A DNA stretch of 64,000 nt. It comes from Rhodosporidiobolus odoratus. Its lineage: Eukaryota; Basidiomycota; Microbotryomycetes; Sporidiobolales; Sporidiobolaceae. Positions 59,660 through 64,000 of this stretch are shown here, piece after piece. The notes beneath the pieces are model-generated. The model was not told the origin of the DNA. It worked only from the letters and a program-made list of their open reading frames with translations, and made no database searches. The stretch lies in NCBI GenBank assembly GCA_034387635.1, contig JAOANU010000016.1, forward strand, positions 682,001-746,000, read 5' to 3'. Within the stretch, counting starts at the first letter, position 1. The number at the start of each line of letters is the position of its first letter. Both the position numbers and the translations under genes were made by a program.

Positions 59660-61758
59660 GCAGGGCGTGGGTGTGTTGGCGCAGGTGTCGAAGCACTATT
59701 GGTAGCCGCAGGGCACGAGAGATGTAGCGTTGTGATCTTGCGAAAGGGCTGCAGGATGTGGGGCAGAGAGAGAACGAAGGGATATGCCGTGAGATCGCGC
59801 TGAGGGAGTTCCTCCTGCACAACTGGTGAGGGCGCTCCGAGCGGTGAACGGCTCTGACGGAGCAGACTCGGAGGGGACGTCCCTAACCGAAGTCTCTAGA
59901 TGTGCAGAATGGTCTCGACCATTCTCTTCTCGAGCTTCAGGTCCGAAGAGGAGCATGACATACATGCGTCGGAAACGACTCTTCCTCTGGCGCGTACCTT
60001 GCTGGTCCATTTCGCTGCAAGTGAGAAATGTCGCAGGTTCGCAGAGAATCGCCAGCGTGCTTGCCGCGATTGAGAAGGTCAAAGCATCCTTTTCTTCCTC
60101 AACCTGAGCGTCGTACTCCTCCTCGTTGCGCTGGCAGAGTGCGCCCGGAGGCCAGCAGGCTTTTTCGCGCTATCTCCGCTGATAACAATTAACCTTGGTC
60201 TTCCTGAACATGATATCAGAAGTCAACTCCGCGTTCCTGCAAAGACTTGCACCGCGACGCTTTGGGCTGTGCAAGCAGGTTAGGCATGATCCTGCCGTGC
60301 TGGACGCGAAGAGCCTGCTTTGTGCGAGTCCCATTATGCTGGTATGTCCTGTCACATCCTTCCTCCTCTGCTGGAACAAGGCCGGTATGGTAGGCACCTG
60401 CCCTTGCTGCTTCGCCGAAGTGCACTTGTTCCAACGGAGGAACCGTCTTCTCGAGCCCGAGGGTTGGGGCTGCGGAAGTCCAGGCCAAGGACCAAGAGAG
60501 CAAGCGGATTTTGCAGGCGTTTCCGATGTCGATCGAAATTCATACCAGCTGATCAGTACCTCTCCGGCAGATCTATCTTTGTTGGACCTTGCGCTGGCGG
60601 CGCAAGGTGGGGGACGTATGGGGGAGAGCTTGCATCGCACACGATGGACTCGCCGTCGCAGCCCGCCCCTGAAGTCAGTCAGGTCCAGAATGTGGTCCGC
60701 GACGGAGTCTACACCAACACCGCCTGTAATGACACAGGGACTCGCGGCTAGCTGGGCTGTGCAGAGTTCTGGACGCTTAGTTAATAAGGCGGTTGGAGGA
60801 CGGGGAAGGGGTGACGGGAAAAGCGGACTGGAAAAGGTGATTGGAAGAACGAGGGACCGGACAACCACTGCTGTCTTCGTCTGAAGGTGGCTCGTCGGAC
60901 TAGCGATACACGATGTCCGTCTGTTCTCCGCATCGCCATTGTGTGACAGCCGTGCACGTCAGCTCTAGGACGGAAACGGGCAAGTTGGGAAGGCCAGTGT
61001 CGGTCGGCCGCAAAGAACGCGCCCGCATCACGGCGGGACGGTTAGCTGGCCCGCTAGACGCATTCGAGGCTTCAGCTTCTACTCTCGGACGCAGCTGCCT
61101 ATCGGAATAGGGGAAAGACGGGCGATACAACTGGAAAGACTGAAGAAAAAAGTATGCGTAGCCGTACATGGCGAACAGTTTTTCCGAGCTTGAAGCACAG
61201 CAAGGCATATCCTAGCTCAGGATCCTAGACGCTAGGCTGGAAGACCGGAACGCTGTATCTCTTGCAGATGGCAAGCTGAAAAGGGAACGTTTTCCTCGAC
61301 ACTTTGCGCCGCCGTCGTGTTTCTGCCTGTAAATCTCAGCCTGCAGGCGTAGCTGGTACCAAACTGACTTGCTCTTCATGCATGCTCGAGGACCGTGACT
61401 CAAATCGACGAGACTTGCAGACGCTTTTTTGGTTGCGCGGTGCCTTCAGAAAAACTCGTGCTTGCGACGGGAGACGCTTTTACCGCCATCATGGCTGCAC
61501 GTCAGCCGAATAGCACGTCAAAGCTACAGAAACAGTCATCAGCTGCTCCATAAGCTGCCACGGTGAGCTGTACAACTAGAGGCATGGAGATCCTCACTGA
61601 GGAACACGTAATCTCGTGTTCGGCAAGACCCCGATTACAGCGACGATCAGCTCAGCTGCACGGTGCAGTACGAACCAGGGAAGGTGCGCTCGAGAGAGAG
61701 AGGAGGGGAGGAACAAATCCTTGCACCTGCTTTTACCGTTCTTTTACATCCGTCCAAG
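59660..61758. other. 2.1-kb stretch between two Zn2Cys6 genes, no supported gene
   Basis: Contains overlapping open frames on both strands (the longest is 60195-60884 plus), none with a recognisable domain or consistent exon signals. A minus-strand segment at about 60000-60150 (WPPGALCQRNEEEYDAQ and following) reads like an exon ending at a GTACGC donor but finds no clear partner exons. It could be a long leader/promoter of factor A, a lost gene, or a non-coding RNA. Confidence 0.4.
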
Positions 61759-62932
61759 CTACAGCGTCTTTGTCCTACTATGCTCGAAAGGCTCGTACAC
61801 CTCTTGCCCACTGTAGAAGGGAGCGCGCGACGTCGAGGGGTAAGGACTGGGCTGAGTGGTACGAGGCGGCGGCGGCGGCGGACCAGCAGAGGTCAAGTAT
61901 GACGGCAAGGCATGAGGGAATGTTGGGTACCCGCTGCTGGCGACGTCAAAGGAACCCGTGGTACGGTACGGCTGAGGGTCTCGAGGCGAGGCCGAACCGA
62001 AGAAGGAGGTGTATTGGGAGAAGAAGGAGTGGGGAGAAGGGACAGGAAGGCCGCTTGTAGGCGAGGCGGGAAGAAAGGTTTGAGGTTGTGGGGCGGTGAC
62101 GACGACCGGACCGGGGAACGTACGGGTAGAGGATGGGTCGGAAGGAAGCGAGGAGGGAGGGAAAGTGTAAGACGACGAGGGAGCGGAATGAGGGCCGGTG
62201 ACCAAGCCGGAAGGCGGTTGTGGCGTAGAGTACGAAGGCTCCTCCGGCGATAGAAGGCCGAACCACTCGACGTGCTCGTGAAGGCCAGAGAGATCGACCG
62301 CAGCTTCAGCCGACGACGAGGAGGCGGAAGCAGAGGAGGCGATGGAAGGTGAACGTCCGCTTGTAACGGGCGAAGGGGGTTCTGCCTTGATGACTGGAGC
62401 TGGAGGGTCGAGAAGCTCCGCGCTGCCTGAAGGAGATGGTTCTTGCGAAGAGATGGAATACGAGGTGGCGGGAAGAAGGTCGGCGACTTTTCCGCCTAGG
62501 TCGAGCACGCGGGTGCTCAAGCGGGCGACGAGGCCGTTCAGACGATGGATTTCGCGTTCTTGCTCATCGATAGTGACGTCCTCACTTGTACGACTGCTCA
62601 GAACGCAAGTGCCAAGGTCAGCTCATCATTCCGTCGGTCGCGAGGAGGCGAGGACAAGGTTATTAAACTAACCTAGGAGCACTACCATTCCATACGCACT
62701 CTATTCCTCGCGTTTGACACCCGCGACAGTTGGCCGTACGCGAGCAGCGTTGCTTCCTCAAGCGACACTGCGCATCCGGGGTAGTCAGCTTGCCAGAAGC
62801 GAAGGCGGCGGTGGAAAAGAAAAGATAACTTACCCCTTCGCATGAAAAGTGGCGATGCGTAGAAGCGGCCTTGACGGACGGAGAGGTGCTGACCGTAGGG
62901 CGCTTACGAGAGTTACGCTGCTGGGAGGACAT
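61759..62932 (-). CDS. Zn2Cys6 transcription factor B
   Basis: Second Gal4-type regulator on the same strand. Start ATG 62932 (MSSQQRNSRKRPTVS). The zinc cluster spans an intron: FSCEG joined to CRLRKQRCSRTANCRGCQTRGIECVW (Cx2Cx6C, then Cx2Cx6C), splice at GTAAGT about 62832 and GCGCAG about 62770. Next comes a short heptad segment for dimerisation (DEQEREIHRLNGLVARLSTRVLDLGGKV), then a Pro/Ser-rich region to the stop at 61759. The cluster intron sits just before the second Cys of the first pair, unlike factor A, so the two are not recent duplicates. Confidence 0.87.
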
Positions 62933-64000
62933 GGTGATGGCTGGAGAGGAAAGAAGGGGCCAACGAGTTGGGGCCAGTCTTCATTCATCTGTACCCCTGG
63001 ACGGGTCGACGGCACACCTGCGAGGTAAGTCGGCGCAGGTGGGCTGAAACTGCGGAGAACGTAAGCCCGCTGGCCCAAGTCTCCATCAAGGTCAATCAAG
63101 CAGAGGACAGCCTCGTCAGAGCGCCCCTTTGACCTTTTCAGGCTCCTATACTTCCCGCGCCTCGGCGGGCTCAGACCTTTCCCCGCTTCCTGCTGCATCG
63201 GAACGACGGACCGGGTACCGATGTACTTAGCGACCGGCGCATGAATATCGCTTGAACCAGTCCGGGATAGGAGCGAACGAAGGCGAGAGAAGCTCGGAAA
63301 AAGATTCTGCGGGGGACGAACCATGTGCTGAGCTGTCGTGCGTACCGACACCGCGTTTTATGACTACACGAGGAACCGGAGGAGCAGCGGAGCGAGCGGA
63401 GTAAGGCGGCGTGAGGAGCAAGTCGAACTAGGGAATGTCGCATAGCCCAAGCTCGAAGCTGCGACCTCGCCACCCTCGAGCTATCCTGGCCGTCAAGCCG
63501 CGATACGGAGGGAAGACATGAGGTGCAAGCGTGTTATACATTGGAGAGCTGGAGGGTAAAACGACAGGATCAAGGCAAATTGGGAAGGTCAGCTACGACT
63601 GCAGGAAGAAAAGTCGGGCCAGAGCTTACAAACACAGTCCTCCTCCTCGTGCGACAGTCACACGTGATAACTTATTACACCGGAATGGGGCTCGGTACGC
63701 TACCTTACGGCCTCCCGAACGATGAACCGGAAAGCGACCTGCATACCGGACGGCCTAGACGCGAAGAATCGCTGCCCGCCATCCAGCGCGGCCCCAAGCG
63801 AGCCGAGTACCGGAGTCCCTCGTGTCCATCACGACCACGGCCAGGGCGACACGCGGTATGACGAGGTAGACCCGTCGGCAAGGTGAGCAGGTCAGCGCAG
63901 AGTCAGCCGAACCCGCACAGATATACGTAACAGCTGGAAGTAGCTTGGTAAGCGCGATGTAAGGCGGTGGAGCGGCGATGTTTCGGGAGGACGGAGCCGC
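62933..64000. other. Right-end stretch, no supported gene
   Basis: About 1.07 kb upstream of factor B. Minus-strand frames (62830-63351, 63227-63421) have no domain. A possible gene may begin beyond the window. A tRNA-like fragment near 63450-63495 was considered and rejected. Confidence 0.4.

Noticed and set aside
60195..60884. 229-codon plus-strand open frame
   Set aside because: No recognisable domain, biased composition, and an equally long frame on the other strand (60170-60868), as expected from GC-rich non-coding DNA.
63450..63495. tRNA-like piece (GAGCTATCC preceded by GCGACCTC)
   Set aside because: Resembles the D-arm end of a minus-strand tRNA but the anticodon arm and a full acceptor stem are missing.

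Overview
The window looks like nuclear DNA of a GC-rich basidiomycete yeast. Genes are intron-dense, with short introns (about 50-90 nt) that begin GT, end CAG/TAG and often carry CTGAC or CTAAC near the 3' end. Together with the gene content (fungal Trk, SHR3, Mug190-type, CAP10-type GT90, Swi1) this suggests Pucciniomycotina, most likely Sporidiobolales (Rhodotorula/Rhodosporidium/Sporobolomyces). That placement is inference from composition, introns and proteins; no database was searched.

Layout. 1-1.4 kb: the 3' part of a HAC1/XBP1-type bZIP gene. 1.9-17.0 kb: Trk K+ transporter (-), GT90 glycosyltransferase (-), mitochondrial ribosomal protein uL23m (+), annexin-like coiled-coil membrane protein (+). 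17.3-18.75 kb: a second, nearly identical HAC1 gene in inverted orientation, so two copies of the unfolded-protein-response factor face each other across about 16 kb. 19.2-23.5 kb: a truncated GH20 hexosaminidase remnant and two tandem paralogous HSF-domain genes. 23.8-45.1 kb: Mug190-type SMP/C2 protein (+), AP-3 sigma (-), MDR oxidoreductase (+), dual-specificity phosphatase (-), SWI1/ARID subunit (-), a small unknown gene (+), an unknown Ser-rich protein (-), and a mitochondrial carrier (-). 45.5-54.1 kb: unknown Ser-rich protein (+), a multi-TM plus DUF3431-like fusion (+), CDC48 (+). 54.9-62.9 kb: a poorly resolved membrane protein (+), SHR3 (-), and two Zn2Cys6 regulators (-). The last kilobase holds nothing I can support.

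Most interesting content. Both HAC1 copies keep the bZIP in one reading frame and an acidic C-terminal domain in another. The frame change is resolved exactly by removing a 23-nt segment bounded by two 7-nt hairpin loops cut G|C, the architecture of an IRE1-processed, non-spliceosomal intron. The two HSF paralogs share an 11-nt microexon encoding the R-QLN part of the DNA-binding domain. CDC48 (ER-associated degradation), SHR3 (ER permease chaperone), GT90 and HAC1 are functionally near one another in secretory-pathway homeostasis, but nothing here shows co-regulation.

Several intron/exon models (both HSFs, HAC1, the CDC48 last exon, the small 40-kb gene) were checked for frame closure. For the longer multi-exon genes only the outer limits and recognised domains are given, and internal exon edges were not all resolved.
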